Under the pieces are notes generated by a model. That model saw only the letters and a program-made list of their open reading frames with translations. It did no database searches and had not been told where the DNA came from. A DNA stretch of 10,022 bases from Acetatifactor sp. GTDB lineage: Bacteria > Bacillota > Clostridia > Lachnospirales > Lachnospiraceae. Every line of letters starts with the position of its first letter. The stretch's first letter is position 1. Below are positions 1 to 6,975 of the stretch, piece by piece. A program made the position numbers and the translations under genes. The stretch covers positions 1 to 10,022 of the forward strand of contig JAEDDX010000079.1 of NCBI GenBank assembly GCA_016293615.1. The letters run 5' to 3'.

Positions 1-245
1 GTCTGGGATTTAGAGGTTCAAGGAAATCTACTCCATATGCTGCACAGATGGCAGCTGAAACAGCTACAAAGGCTGCTTTGGTTCATGGACTGAAATCCGT
101 TGACGTATTTGTAAAGGGTCCTGGTTCAGGACGTGAGGCTGCGATCAGAGCACTCTCTGCATGCGGTCTTGAAGTAATCAGTATCCGTGACGTAACACCC
201 GTTCCTCACAACGGATGCCGTCCTCCCAAGAGACGTCGCGTATAG
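1..245 (+). CDS. rpsK: 30S ribosomal protein S11, 3' part (5' end outside window)
   Basis: Ribosomal protein S11 sits on the platform of the 30S subunit, binds 16S rRNA and helps shape the mRNA exit/E-site region. The reading frame is open from base 3 to the TAG at 243-245, giving 80 visible residues of a family that is usually near 130, so roughly the first 50 are missing. The visible protein begins LGFRGSRKSTPYAAQMAAE and includes the family segment VKGPGSGREAAIRAL. It ends DVTPVPHNGCRPPKRRRV, the typical basic S11 C terminus. An ATG at 48 is internal and is not the start. The next gene is rpsD, as in clostridial alpha-type operons. Identification is secure; only the 5' end is unseen. Confidence 0.97.
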   Translation, partial: LGFRGSRKSTPYAAQMAAETATKAALVHGLKSVDVFVKGPGSGREAAIRALSACGLEVISIRDVTPVPHNGCRPPKRRRV

Positions 246-321
246 TTTTTGGATGAAGTGAAAAAGGTTGGATGAAGGTACCTTCCGGTACTGTAAACAA
301 TAAGTATAAGGAGAAAATAAA

Positions 322-915
322 ATGGCAGTAAATCGCGTACCCGTATTAAAGAGATGTCGTTCCCTCGGCCTTGAGCCTTCTTATCTGGGATATGACAAGA
401 AGTCTAACAGACAGAACGCAAGAGCAGGCAAGAAGGTAAGTGAATATGGTCTTCAGCTTCGTGAAAAGCAGAAGGCAAAGTTCATTTACGGCATTCTTGA
501 GAAGCCTTTCAGAAACTACTATGAGAAGGCCGACAGAATGAAGGGAATGACAGGTGAAAACCTGATGATCATGCTCGAGAGCAGACTTGACAGCGTTGTG
601 TTCAGAATGGGATTTGCCAGAACCAGAAGAGAAGCAAGACAGGTTGTTGACCACAAGCATGTTCTTGTAAACGGAAAGGTAATCAACATTCCTTCTTACC
701 TGATCAAGGCTGGAGATGTAATCGAAATCAAAGAGAGTGCTAAGTCCATGCAGAGATACAAGGATATCCTGGAAGTAACCGGCGGCAGACTTGTTCCCGA
801 ATGGATGGATGTTGACATTGAGAACTTTAAGGGAACCATCAAGAATCTTCCTACCAGAGAGATGATCGATGTTCCTGTAGATGAGATGCTTATTGTCGAG
901 TTGTACTCCAAGTAA
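322..915 (+). CDS. rpsD: 30S ribosomal protein S4 (zinc-free form)
   Basis: S4 is a primary 16S rRNA binding protein that nucleates 30S assembly and, in many bacteria, represses its own operon. The product has 197 residues, within the usual 195-210. An N-terminal domain (about 1-83) precedes the S4 RNA-binding fold, which begins at MLESRLDSVVFRMGFA near residue 84 and includes HVLVNGKVINIPSYLIKAGD. The C terminus EMLIVELYSK is typical. Only one cysteine (C12) lies in the N-terminal region, so the four-cysteine zinc site of C+ S4 proteins is absent. The ATG at 322 has an AAGGAGA ribosome binding site at 308-314. The gene lies between rpsK and rpoA, an arrangement of Clostridia; in Bacillus rpsD is elsewhere. 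Confidence 0.97.
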   Translation: MAVNRVPVLKRCRSLGLEPSYLGYDKKSNRQNARAGKKVSEYGLQLREKQKAKFIYGILEKPFRNYYEKADRMKGMTGENLMIMLESRLDSVVFRMGFARTRREARQVVDHKHVLVNGKVINIPSYLIKAGDVIEIKESAKSMQRYKDILEVTGGRLVPEWMDVDIENFKGTIKNLPTREMIDVPVDEMLIVELYSK

Positions 916-1019
916 GCCCTACTTGCCTCTGAGGTCATTGATATGTCGTATTTGCGGCAGATTTATGGCTTCGGAGCGCTTGTGTCTTAAACAAACAGTC
1001 AAAAAGGAGGGTATTCGCA

Positions 1020-1976
1020 GTGTTTGATTTTGAGAGACCTAATATTGAGGTTGCTGAAATTTCAGAAGACAAGAGATACGGCAAATTTGTCGTAGAGCCT
1101 TTGGAGAGAGGCTACGGAATCACTCTTGGCAACTCCCTGAGAAGAATTATGCTTTCTTCCCTTCCCGGAGCTGCAGTGAGCCAGGTCAAAATCGAAGGTG
1201 TGCTTCATGAGTTCAGTTCCATTCCCGGCGTGAAGGAAGATGTGACTGAAATCATCATGAACATAAAGAGCCTTGCTATTAAGAACAATAGCGAGACCAA
1301 TGAAGCTAAGACCGCGTACATTGAGTTCGAAGGTGAAGGCACTGTATATGCTTCTGATATTCAGGCTGATCAGGACATTGAGATCATGAACCCTGATTTG
1401 GTAATCGCACACTTAAGCGGTAAGGATACCAAGCTTTACATGGAACTCACCATTACCAAGGGTCGTGGATATGTAAGCGCTGATAAGAATAAGCATGACG
1501 ATCTTCCTGTTGGAGTGATCGCTATCGATTCTATTTACACACCTGTAGAGAGAATCAATGTCACAGTTCAGAACACTCGTGTCGGACAGATCACAGACTA
1601 CGATAAGCTGACCCTTGATGTTTATACCAATGGAACTCTGGTTCCCGATGAGGCTGTCAGCCTTGCTGCAAAGGTATTGAGCGAGCACCTTAGCCTGTTC
1701 ATCGATCTTTCCGAGAATGCCAAGACTGCAGAGGTTATGGTAGAGAAGGAAGATGACGAGAAGGAGAAGGTTCTGGAGATGAGCATCGATGATCTCGAGC
1801 TCTCCGTTCGTTCTTACAACTGCTTGAAGAGAGCAGGCATCAACACTGTTGAGGAACTGTGCAACAGAACACCTGAGGATATGATGAAGGTTCGTAACCT
1901 GGGACGCAAGTCTCTGGAAGAGGTTCTCGCGAAACTGAAAGAACTCGGACTTCAGCTGAATCCCAGCGAAGAATAA
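1020..1976 (+). CDS. rpoA: DNA-directed RNA polymerase alpha subunit (GTG start)
   Basis: The alpha subunit dimerises to scaffold assembly of beta and beta' and carries a C-terminal domain that contacts UP-element DNA and activators. The product is 318 residues, normal for the family. The N-terminal domain shows RGYGITLGNSLRRIMLSSLPGAAV, the dimerisation and assembly region. An acidic linker (EKEDDEKEK) leads to the C-terminal domain, with VRSYNCLKRAGI and VRNLGRKSLEEVL. R264, N267, C268, G295, K297 and S298 correspond to E. coli R265, N268, C269, G296, K298 and S299, so the DNA-contacting surface appears intact. The start is GTG at 1020, chosen because AAGGAGG lies at 1004-1010 with a spacing of nine bases and the protein begins MFDFERP, a common alpha N terminus. 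Confidence 0.98.
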   Translation: MFDFERPNIEVAEISEDKRYGKFVVEPLERGYGITLGNSLRRIMLSSLPGAAVSQVKIEGVLHEFSSIPGVKEDVTEIIMNIKSLAIKNNSETNEAKTAYIEFEGEGTVYASDIQADQDIEIMNPDLVIAHLSGKDTKLYMELTITKGRGYVSADKNKHDDLPVGVIAIDSIYTPVERINVTVQNTRVGQITDYDKLTLDVYTNGTLVPDEAVSLAAKVLSEHLSLFIDLSENAKTAEVMVEKEDDEKEKVLEMSIDDLELSVRSYNCLKRAGINTVEELCNRTPEDMMKVRNLGRKSLEEVLAKLKELGLQLNPSEE

Positions 1977-2116
1977 TTTGTTAGATTTTCCGCAGAAGGT
2001 AAAGCCAAAGAGTACGACTGCGGTTTATCTCTAAATGGTAACTGAAAAAGCATTCGGTAAGTAAGCCCAAAGCGCATGGCCGGATGACCCCATGAAAAGA
2101 GAAAGGAAATAAAAAA

Positions 2117-2674
2117 ATGGCAAAGTACAGAAAACTCGGAAGAACATCTTCCCAGAGAAAAGCATTACTGAGAAACCAGGTAACAGCTCTGTTGAATCAC
2201 GGCAAGATCGTTACCACCGAGGCTAAGGCTAAGGAAGTAAGAAAGATCGCAGAAGGTCTGATCGCACTCGCATGCAAGGAGAAGGACAACTACGAGATGG
2301 TTACCGTTTCCGCTAAGGTTCCTGTAAAGGATAAGGACGGAAAGCGCGTAAAGGAAGTTGTTGACGGCAAGAAGGTAACTAAGTTCGAAACCGTTGAGAA
2401 GGAGATCAAGAAGGATCTTCCTACCCGTTCTCATGCACGTCGTCAGATGCTCAAGGTTCTCAATCCTGTAACCAATTCTCTGGTTAAGGATAACGACGGT
2501 AACATGGTAACTTCCAACAAGAAGAAAGACAAGAAGGAAGTTGATCTTGTTGCAAAGCTTTTCGATGAGTATGCTCCTAAGTACGCAGACCGCAAGGGTG
2601 GTTACACCAGAATCGTTAAGATTGGTCAGCGTAAGGGCGACGCAGCTATGGAAGTAGTTCTTGAGCTTGTTTAA
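2117..2674 (+). CDS. rplQ: 50S ribosomal protein L17 with two internal extensions
   Basis: L17 binds 23S rRNA near the peptide exit tunnel. The start MAKYRKLGRTSSQRKALLRN and the end GGYTRIVKIGQRKGDAAMEVVLELV are classical L17. At 185 residues it is much longer than the usual 113-130. The extra length falls in two lysine-rich inserts. The first, about residues 57-103, lies between the LIALACKEK helix and SHARRQMLKVL. The second, about 117-140, precedes VDLVAKLFDEYAPKYADR. I recall similar enlarged L17 proteins in Lachnospiraceae, so this is probably a lineage trait and not an error (established knowledge, not checked). The ribosome binding site is AGAAAGGAAA at about 2099-2108. The gene follows rpoA and ends the operon. 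The 140-base rpoA-rplQ gap holds a CCGCAG/CTGCGG inverted repeat (1990-1995, 2018-2023) and nothing clearer. Confidence 0.96.
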   Translation: MAKYRKLGRTSSQRKALLRNQVTALLNHGKIVTTEAKAKEVRKIAEGLIALACKEKDNYEMVTVSAKVPVKDKDGKRVKEVVDGKKVTKFETVEKEIKKDLPTRSHARRQMLKVLNPVTNSLVKDNDGNMVTSNKKKDKKEVDLVAKLFDEYAPKYADRKGGYTRIVKIGQRKGDAAMEVVLELV

Positions 2675-2688
2675 TCTAAAATCATTTT

Positions 2689-2719
2689 GGCCGATACCGA
2701 AAGGTACCGGCCTTTTTTT
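2689..2719 (+). terminator. Intrinsic terminator after rplQ
   Basis: GGCCGATACC (2689-2698) pairs with GGTACCGGCC (2703-2712) over ten positions with one A-C mismatch. The stem is closed by a GAAA tetraloop (2699-2702) and followed by seven T residues. It lies 15 bases after the rplQ stop codon and should end the ribosomal/RNA polymerase operon. Confidence 0.93.
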
Positions 2720-2801
2720 GTCGGAAACTGCAGCCTGTCAGACCCTAAAACTTGCAGGGGAAGCACCCGAATGCCGGTTGACCGATGTCGTCCGGACGGG
2801 A

Positions 2802-2817
2802 GTTTTGCAGGCAAAAC
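2802..2817. repeat. Short perfect inverted repeat upstream of the ecf promoter
   Basis: GTTTTGC (2802-2808) and GCAAAAC (2811-2817) are perfect inverses separated by two bases. The site lies just upstream of the putative -35 at 2827. A regulator-binding site is possible; chance is also possible for a 7-bp arm. Confidence 0.4.
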
Positions 2818-2826
2818 GCTTTGTTC

Positions 2827-2855
2827 TTGTATTTTGCCTCCTTTTTTACTATAAT
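2827..2855 (+). promoter_or_regulatory. Probable sigma-A promoter of the ecfA1A2T operon
   Basis: A perfect -10 TATAAT (2850-2855) is preceded, after 17 bases, by TTGTAT (2827-2832), a three-of-six -35. It follows the rplQ terminator and lies about 28 bases before the ecfA1 start, leaving a very short leader. Position and the perfect -10 are the support. Confidence 0.7.
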
Positions 2856-2883
2856 AGGAAAAGTGTAATGAGGTAGAAGACAG

Positions 2884-3744
2884 ATGGGAATTATCAAAAC
2901 GATTGAGTTGGTACATGAATATGTCAGACATGATGAGGAAGGCAATGTGGCGGGAAAAGCCACTGCCGTAGACCATGTGTCTCTGGACATCGCGCAGGGA
3001 GAGTTTATCGCCATCCTGGGACATAACGGTTCCGGCAAATCGACGCTTGCGAAGCATATGAATGCGATCCTTTGCCCCACGGAAGGAACGGTTTGGGTCG
3101 ATGGGATGAACACCACTGAGGATGATAAGGTCTGGCAGATCAGACAGACCGCCGGAATGGTCTTTCAGAACCCCGACAATCAGATCATCGGGCAGGTCGT
3201 GGAGGAGGATGTCGGGTTCGGAGCCGAGAACATGGGCGTGCCGACCGAAGAGATCTGGCAGCGGGTGGAAGAGAGCCTGCGTGCCGTCGGCATGTACAAA
3301 TACAGGAAATATTCGCCCAATAAGCTGTCCGGCGGACAGAAGCAGCGCGTATCGATTGCGGGTGTGCTTGCGATGCATCCGAAATGCATCGTGCTCGACG
3401 AGCCGACCGCAATGCTTGACCCCAACGGCCGCAAGGAAGTCATCCGCGCTGTCCGCGGGCTGAATCAGGTCGAGGGAGTCACCGTCATTCTGATCACGCA
3501 TTATATGGAAGAGATCATCCATGCGGATAAGGTCTTCATCATGGATGAAGGAAAGATTGCCATGCAGGGCACACCCAGAGAGATTTTTTCCAGAGTCGAA
3601 GAACTCAAGAAGCTCAGACTCGATGTCCCGCAGGTGACCTTGCTGGCTTATGAACTGCAGAAGAAGGGAATCGACCTGCCGGACGGTATTCTGACCATCC
3701 GGGAGCTTGCTGACGAGCTGGAAAAGCTTCGAAAGATCGGGTAA
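2884..3744 (+). CDS. ecfA1: ECF transporter ATPase EcfA1
   Basis: This is one of the two nucleotide-binding subunits of an energy-coupling factor importer. It pairs with EcfA2 on the cytoplasmic side and hydrolyses ATP so that EcfT and a substrate-binding S component can import a vitamin or metal. The protein has 286 residues. Motifs in order: Walker A GHNGSGKST (46-54), Q-loop MVFQNPDNQIIG with Q95, signature LSGGQKQR (148-155), Walker B IVLDEP with catalytic E173, D-loop LDP (178-180) and switch H206. The VFQNPDNQ form of the Q-loop is typical of EcfA1. The ATG at 2884 has a modest GAGGT site at 2870-2874. It is the first gene after the rplQ terminator, the conserved Firmicutes position. 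The substrate cannot be told from this subunit. Confidence 0.95.
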   Translation: MGIIKTIELVHEYVRHDEEGNVAGKATAVDHVSLDIAQGEFIAILGHNGSGKSTLAKHMNAILCPTEGTVWVDGMNTTEDDKVWQIRQTAGMVFQNPDNQIIGQVVEEDVGFGAENMGVPTEEIWQRVEESLRAVGMYKYRKYSPNKLSGGQKQRVSIAGVLAMHPKCIVLDEPTAMLDPNGRKEVIRAVRGLNQVEGVTVILITHYMEEIIHADKVFIMDEGKIAMQGTPREIFSRVEELKKLRLDVPQVTLLAYELQKKGIDLPDGILTIRELADELEKLRKIG

Positions 3745-3784
3745 CGGGTCTGATACGGGGGATATGTTCTCTGTAAACCCGGGC

Positions 3785-3813
3785 TGTCTGCAGACATCTC
3801 CGGCGCAGGAGAT
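3785..3813. repeat. Paired palindromes in the ecfA1-ecfA2 gap
   Basis: The 120-base gap between ecfA1 and ecfA2 contains a perfect 12-bp palindrome TGTCTGCAGACA (3785-3796). It abuts a hairpin ATCTCC (3796-3801) / GGAGAT (3808-3813) with a six-base loop. There is no T-run after it, so it is not a standard terminator. It could be an mRNA processing or stability element, or an operator. I see no convincing promoter in the gap. Confidence 0.45.
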
Positions 3814-3864
3814 ACTGCGATAAAGGAATTTTAGGAGAGTATTTTTAGAAAGGATTCGGATTCG

Positions 3865-4713
3865 ATGGCAATTGAATTGGATCATGTTGATTATATCTAT
3901 GGCGAAGACACGCCGCTTGCGGTCAAGGCGTTAGATGATATCTGCCTGACGATTCCGGACGGACAGTTTATCGGAATCATAGGTCATACCGGTTCCGGCA
4001 AATCCACCCTGATGCAGCACCTAAACGGACTGATCCGGGCAACGCACGGAGATATCAGATATTGCGGCGAGAGCATTTATGCGAAGGACTACGATATGAG
4101 AACGCTTCGAAGCAATGTCGGCTTGGTGTTTCAGTATCCCGAGCATCAGCTTTTTGAGATCGATGTGTTTACGGATGTCTGCTTCGGCCCGAGAAATCTG
4201 GGCCTCTCCGAGGAAGAGGTCAGGTCGCGTGCTGAAGAAGCACTTTTGCAGGTTGGCATGCCGAGGGAGTTGTGGATGCAGTCTCCCTTTGAGCTTTCCG
4301 GAGGGCAGAAGAGACGAGCGGCCATCGCGGGCGTTCTTGCCATGAAACCCAGGGTGCTGATTCTGGATGAGCCCACTGCAGGTTTGGACCCGAAGGGCAG
4401 GGAAGAGATTTTGCAGCAGATCAAAAAACTGCAGACGGAGAGTGGAATGACCATTCTCTTAGTCTCCCACAGTATGGATGATGTCGCAGAATATGTGGAG
4501 CGTATTATCGTCATGAACGGCGGCAGAGTGATGTATGATGATGTACCGAAGGCGGTGTTTGCCCATGCGAAAGAACTTGAGGAAGTGGGACTGGCGGCGC
4601 CACAGGTGACCTATGTCATGCAGGAATTGCGTGGCAGAGGCTTCGAGGTAACAACAGATGCCACGACTGTGGAGGAAGCCGCACAGGCGATTTTTGACTG
4701 CCTGAAAGGATGA
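3865..4713 (+). CDS. ecfA2: ECF transporter ATPase EcfA2
   Basis: This is the second nucleotide-binding subunit of the ECF module, the partner of EcfA1 in an asymmetric ATPase dimer that drives EcfT. The protein has 282 residues. It shows Walker A GHTGSGKST (40-48), the Q-loop FQYPEHQLFE with Q90, signature LSGGQKRR (144-151), Walker B LILDEP with E169, LDP (174-176) and switch H202. The sequence YPEHQLFE after the Q-loop glutamine distinguishes EcfA2 from EcfA1. The start is ATG at 3865, with GAAAGGA at 3848-3854. Its stop lies ten bases before the ecfT start, so the two are translated from one message. The C-terminal part (about 215-282) is the dimerisation extension typical of Ecf ATPases. 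Confidence 0.95.
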   Translation: MAIELDHVDYIYGEDTPLAVKALDDICLTIPDGQFIGIIGHTGSGKSTLMQHLNGLIRATHGDIRYCGESIYAKDYDMRTLRSNVGLVFQYPEHQLFEIDVFTDVCFGPRNLGLSEEEVRSRAEEALLQVGMPRELWMQSPFELSGGQKRRAAIAGVLAMKPRVLILDEPTAGLDPKGREEILQQIKKLQTESGMTILLVSHSMDDVAEYVERIIVMNGGRVMYDDVPKAVFAHAKELEEVGLAAPQVTYVMQELRGRGFEVTTDATTVEEAAQAIFDCLKG

Positions 4714-4723
4714 CAGGATAGCA

Positions 4724-5527
4724 ATGCTCAGAGATATCACATTAGGACAATATTATCAGACGGATTCAGTGATTCACAGACTGGACGCAAGGGTCAAGCT
4801 TGCCGGAACAGTCTTATTCATCGTGTCGCTGTTTTTCTTTCACAACTTTCTGGGGTATCTGATCGCAGCCCTGTTTCTTGCGCTCGTCATCAGACTCTCC
4901 GGGGTACCGTTCAAATATATGATTAAGGGCATGCGTTCCATCCTGTTCCTGTTATTGATCACAGTGTGCTTCAACCTCTTTTTGACGCCGGGCGAACCGG
5001 TGCTTGCGCTCTGGAAGATCACGATTACGAGAGAGGGTGTGTATACGGCACTGACGATGGCGGTCCGTCTCACAATGCTGATCATCGGTTCTTCCGTTAT
5101 GACGCTGACGACCACGCCCAACAACCTTACGGACGGTATGGAAAAGAGTATGCGGCCGCTTCGCGTTTTGCATGTACCGGTCCATGAGATCGCCATGATG
5201 ATGTCGATTGCACTTCGCTTCATACCGATTCTTTTGGAGGAAACCGACAAGATCATGAAGGCGCAGATCGCCAGAGGCGCTGACTTTGAATCCGGGAATC
5301 TTGTCAAACGGGCAAGGGCGATGGTGCCTTTGCTGGTACCGCTGTTCATCTCGGCCTTCCGCCGTGCGAACGACCTCGCGATGGCGATGGAAGCCAGATG
5401 CTACCGCGGAGGTGACGGCAGAACGAAGATGAAGCCGCTGATCTATCAAAAGAGAGACTTCGCCGCCTACGGCTGTCTGGTGCTGTATCTGGTGGTCTCC
5501 ATTGCAATCGGAAGAGTGGCACTGTAA
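4724..5527 (+). CDS. ecfT: ECF transporter transmembrane coupling protein EcfT
   Basis: EcfT is the membrane scaffold that transmits ATPase movement to the S component. The 267-residue protein begins with the family feature HRLDARVKL (18-26). Hydrophobic segments follow at about 27-56 (two), 70-87, 107-127, 156-171, 200-212 and 249-265. The two cytoplasmic coupling motifs are visible: ARG at 183-185 (MKAQIARGADF) and a second at 224-226 reading ARC (AMEARCYRGGDGRT). These helices dock into grooves of the ATPases. The start at 4724 has weak AGGA sites at 4707-4710 and 4715-4718; the gene is probably translationally coupled to ecfA2. No S component is adjacent, as usual for group II (shared) ECF modules. 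Confidence 0.94.
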   Translation: MLRDITLGQYYQTDSVIHRLDARVKLAGTVLFIVSLFFFHNFLGYLIAALFLALVIRLSGVPFKYMIKGMRSILFLLLITVCFNLFLTPGEPVLALWKITITREGVYTALTMAVRLTMLIIGSSVMTLTTTPNNLTDGMEKSMRPLRVLHVPVHEIAMMMSIALRFIPILLEETDKIMKAQIARGADFESGNLVKRARAMVPLLVPLFISAFRRANDLAMAMEARCYRGGDGRTKMKPLIYQKRDFAAYGCLVLYLVVSIAIGRVAL

Positions 5528-5548
5528 AAAACATAAAACGGAGACAAA

Positions 5549-6322
5549 ATGGCAAAGAAGAGAGTGTGTCTTGTGGTTGCCTACGATGGTACCAACTATC
5601 ATGGCTGGCAGGTGCAGAACAATGCAGTTACAATTGAATCCGAACTGAACCGCTGTCTGAGCGAGCTTCTCGGGGAGAACATAGAAGTGATTGGCGCGAG
5701 CCGGACGGATGCCGGAGTGCATGCCCTCGGAAATGTCGCCGTCTTCGACACTGAGGCAAGAATGCCGGCTGAGAAGATTTCGTATGCACTGAATCAAAGG
5801 CTCCCGGAGGATATTCGGATTCAGAATTCCGGGGAGGTTGCCGCCGACTGGCATCCAAGGCATTGCAGGAGCAGGAAAACTTACGAGTACAGAATCTACA
5901 GGGGACAGTTCCCGATGCCTGTAAAACGCCTGTACGCGCACTTTACGTATCATCAACTGGATGTGGAAGCGATGCGCAGGGCAGCCGTTTATTTAGAGGG
6001 CGAGCATGATTTCAGGAGCTTTTGCCAGACAGGCGCGCAGGTGGAAAGCACCGTCCGGACCATTTACGAGGTTGCGGTGGAGGAGCAGGGAAGTGACCTT
6101 GTTATTCGGGTCTGCGGCAACGGTTTCTTATACAATATGGTACGCATCATTGCGGGTACCCTGATGGAAGTCGGCCAGGGGAAGAGAACGCCGGAGTCGA
6201 TGCAGGCTGTTTTGGCGGCAACCGACCGAACCGCAGCAGGCCCCACGGCGCCGGCAAACGGCCTGATGCTCATAAAATACGAATTTCTGGAAAATTCACT
6301 TGACAGTGAAAAAACCTTATAA
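5549..6322 (+). CDS. truA: tRNA pseudouridine(38-40) synthase TruA
   Basis: TruA isomerises uridines 38, 39 and 40 of the tRNA anticodon stem-loop to pseudouridine in the cytoplasm, which supports reading-frame maintenance. The protein has 257 residues, within the usual 245-270. The N terminus has VVAYDGTNYHGWQVQ (9-23). The catalytic motif is ASRTDAGVHA with the nucleophile D54. Later conserved stretches are SRKTYEYRIY, HDFRSFCQTGAQ and NGFLYNMVRIIAGTL. The start at 5549 lies 21 bases after the ecfT stop with a weak CGGAGA site, consistent with operon membership. Its last codons and stop contain the promoter of the following operon (6300-6328). Confidence 0.97.
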   Translation: MAKKRVCLVVAYDGTNYHGWQVQNNAVTIESELNRCLSELLGENIEVIGASRTDAGVHALGNVAVFDTEARMPAEKISYALNQRLPEDIRIQNSGEVAADWHPRHCRSRKTYEYRIYRGQFPMPVKRLYAHFTYHQLDVEAMRRAAVYLEGEHDFRSFCQTGAQVESTVRTIYEVAVEEQGSDLVIRVCGNGFLYNMVRIIAGTLMEVGQGKRTPESMQAVLAATDRTAAGPTAPANGLMLIKYEFLENSLDSEKTL

Positions 6323-6328
6323 TATAAT
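6300..6328 (+). promoter_or_regulatory. Perfect consensus sigma-A promoter for rplM-rpsI
   Basis: TTGACA (6300-6305), a 17-base spacer and TATAAT (6323-6328) match the housekeeping consensus at all twelve positions with ideal spacing. The -35 and spacer lie within the last codons and stop of truA, and the -10 starts at the base after the stop. Transcription should begin near 6334-6336. A perfect promoter fits the high demand for ribosomal protein mRNA. Confidence 0.93.
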
Positions 6329-6334
6329 CTATGA

Positions 6335-6524
6335 ATGTGTGACAGTGTTTCTATGCGCAAAAGCCAAAGCCCCGGCTTAGCGCTGACAGATAGAAAACGA
6401 AATGTTCTGCGGAAGCCCCGATTCATAGCCGGACATCTGTGAACCCGGTTCGAAACAGAAGCAAAATCCGAAGCTGCTGAAACTGATTCGGTAAAAGTAT
6501 TCAAAACAATACGGAGGGAATATC
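6335..6524 (+). promoter_or_regulatory. Structured 5' leader of rplM-rpsI (possible L13-type autoregulatory leader)
   Basis: About 190 bases separate the predicted transcription start from rplM, and no gene fits there. Three foldable units are visible. The first (6349-6395) nests TTCTAT/ATAGAA (6349-6354, 6390-6395), GCGC/GCGC (6355-6358, 6380-6383) and AAGCC/GGCTT (6361-6365, 6374-6378). The second (6436-6459) is TCTGT-GAAC, loop CCG, GTTC-(GAA bulge)-ACAGA. The third is CCGAA (6468-6472) with TTCGG (6487-6491). The ribosome binding site GGAGG is at 6513-6517. Rfam describes an L13 leader in other Firmicutes, so autoregulation by L13 is a reasonable inference, but I could not compare this sequence with that model. 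Confidence 0.55.
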
Positions 6525-6953
6525 ATGAAAACATTTATGGCTAGCCCTGCTACCATCGATAGAAAATGGTATGTAGTTGACGCTACTGGTATGACACTTG
6601 GCCGCCTTGCTTCTGAGGTTGCTAAGGTTTTGAGAGGAAAGAACAAGGCTATTTTCACACCTCATATCGACACAGGTGATTATGTTATCGTAATCAATGC
6701 TGAGAAGATTCAGGTTACCGGTAAGAAGCTTGATCAGAAGATTTACTACAAGCATTCCGACTATGTTGGAGGCATGAAGGAGACCACTCTGAGAGAGAAG
6801 CTTGCAAAGAAACCCGTAGAAGTAGTTGAAGATGCAGTTAGAGGCATGCTTCCCAAGGGACCTTTAGGAAGAGAGATGTTTACAAAGCTTCATGTTTACG
6901 CTGGTCCTGAGCACAATCATGCTGCACAGAAGCCTGAAGTGCTTACATTCTAA
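6525..6953 (+). CDS. rplM: 50S ribosomal protein L13
   Basis: L13 is an early-assembly 23S rRNA binding protein of the large subunit. The 142-residue product has the usual length. It reads ATIDRKWYVVDATGMTLGRL near the N terminus and DAVRGMLPKGPLGREMF followed by KLHVYAGPEHNHAAQKPE near the C terminus, the family signature. The ATG at 6525 is preceded by GGAGGG at 6513-6518. It is co-transcribed with rpsI after a 22-base gap from the consensus promoter at 6300-6328. Confidence 0.98.
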   Translation: MKTFMASPATIDRKWYVVDATGMTLGRLASEVAKVLRGKNKAIFTPHIDTGDYVIVINAEKIQVTGKKLDQKIYYKHSDYVGGMKETTLREKLAKKPVEVVEDAVRGMLPKGPLGREMFTKLHVYAGPEHNHAAQKPEVLTF

Positions 6954-6975
6954 GGGATAGGAGGAGATAATAATC

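Noticed and set aside
48..50. ATG 48 as a complete small gene
   Set aside because: The S11 frame continues upstream to base 3 with conserved residues, so this is an internal methionine of a gene cut by the window.
2661..2876. 71-codon + strand frame starting inside rplQ
   Set aside because: It runs through the terminator hairpin and the ecf promoter, has no ribosome binding site and no family resemblance.
2671..3885. 404-codon open frame on the minus strand opposite ecfA1
   Set aside because: It covers the end of the rplQ terminator and all of ecfA1 in antisense, has no recognisable domain, and is the complement of a strongly motif-supported ATPase.
4952..5956. 334-codon open frame on the minus strand opposite ecfT and truA
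   Set aside because: It spans two well-identified + strand genes; the rich H/R/L composition is typical of an antisense shadow.
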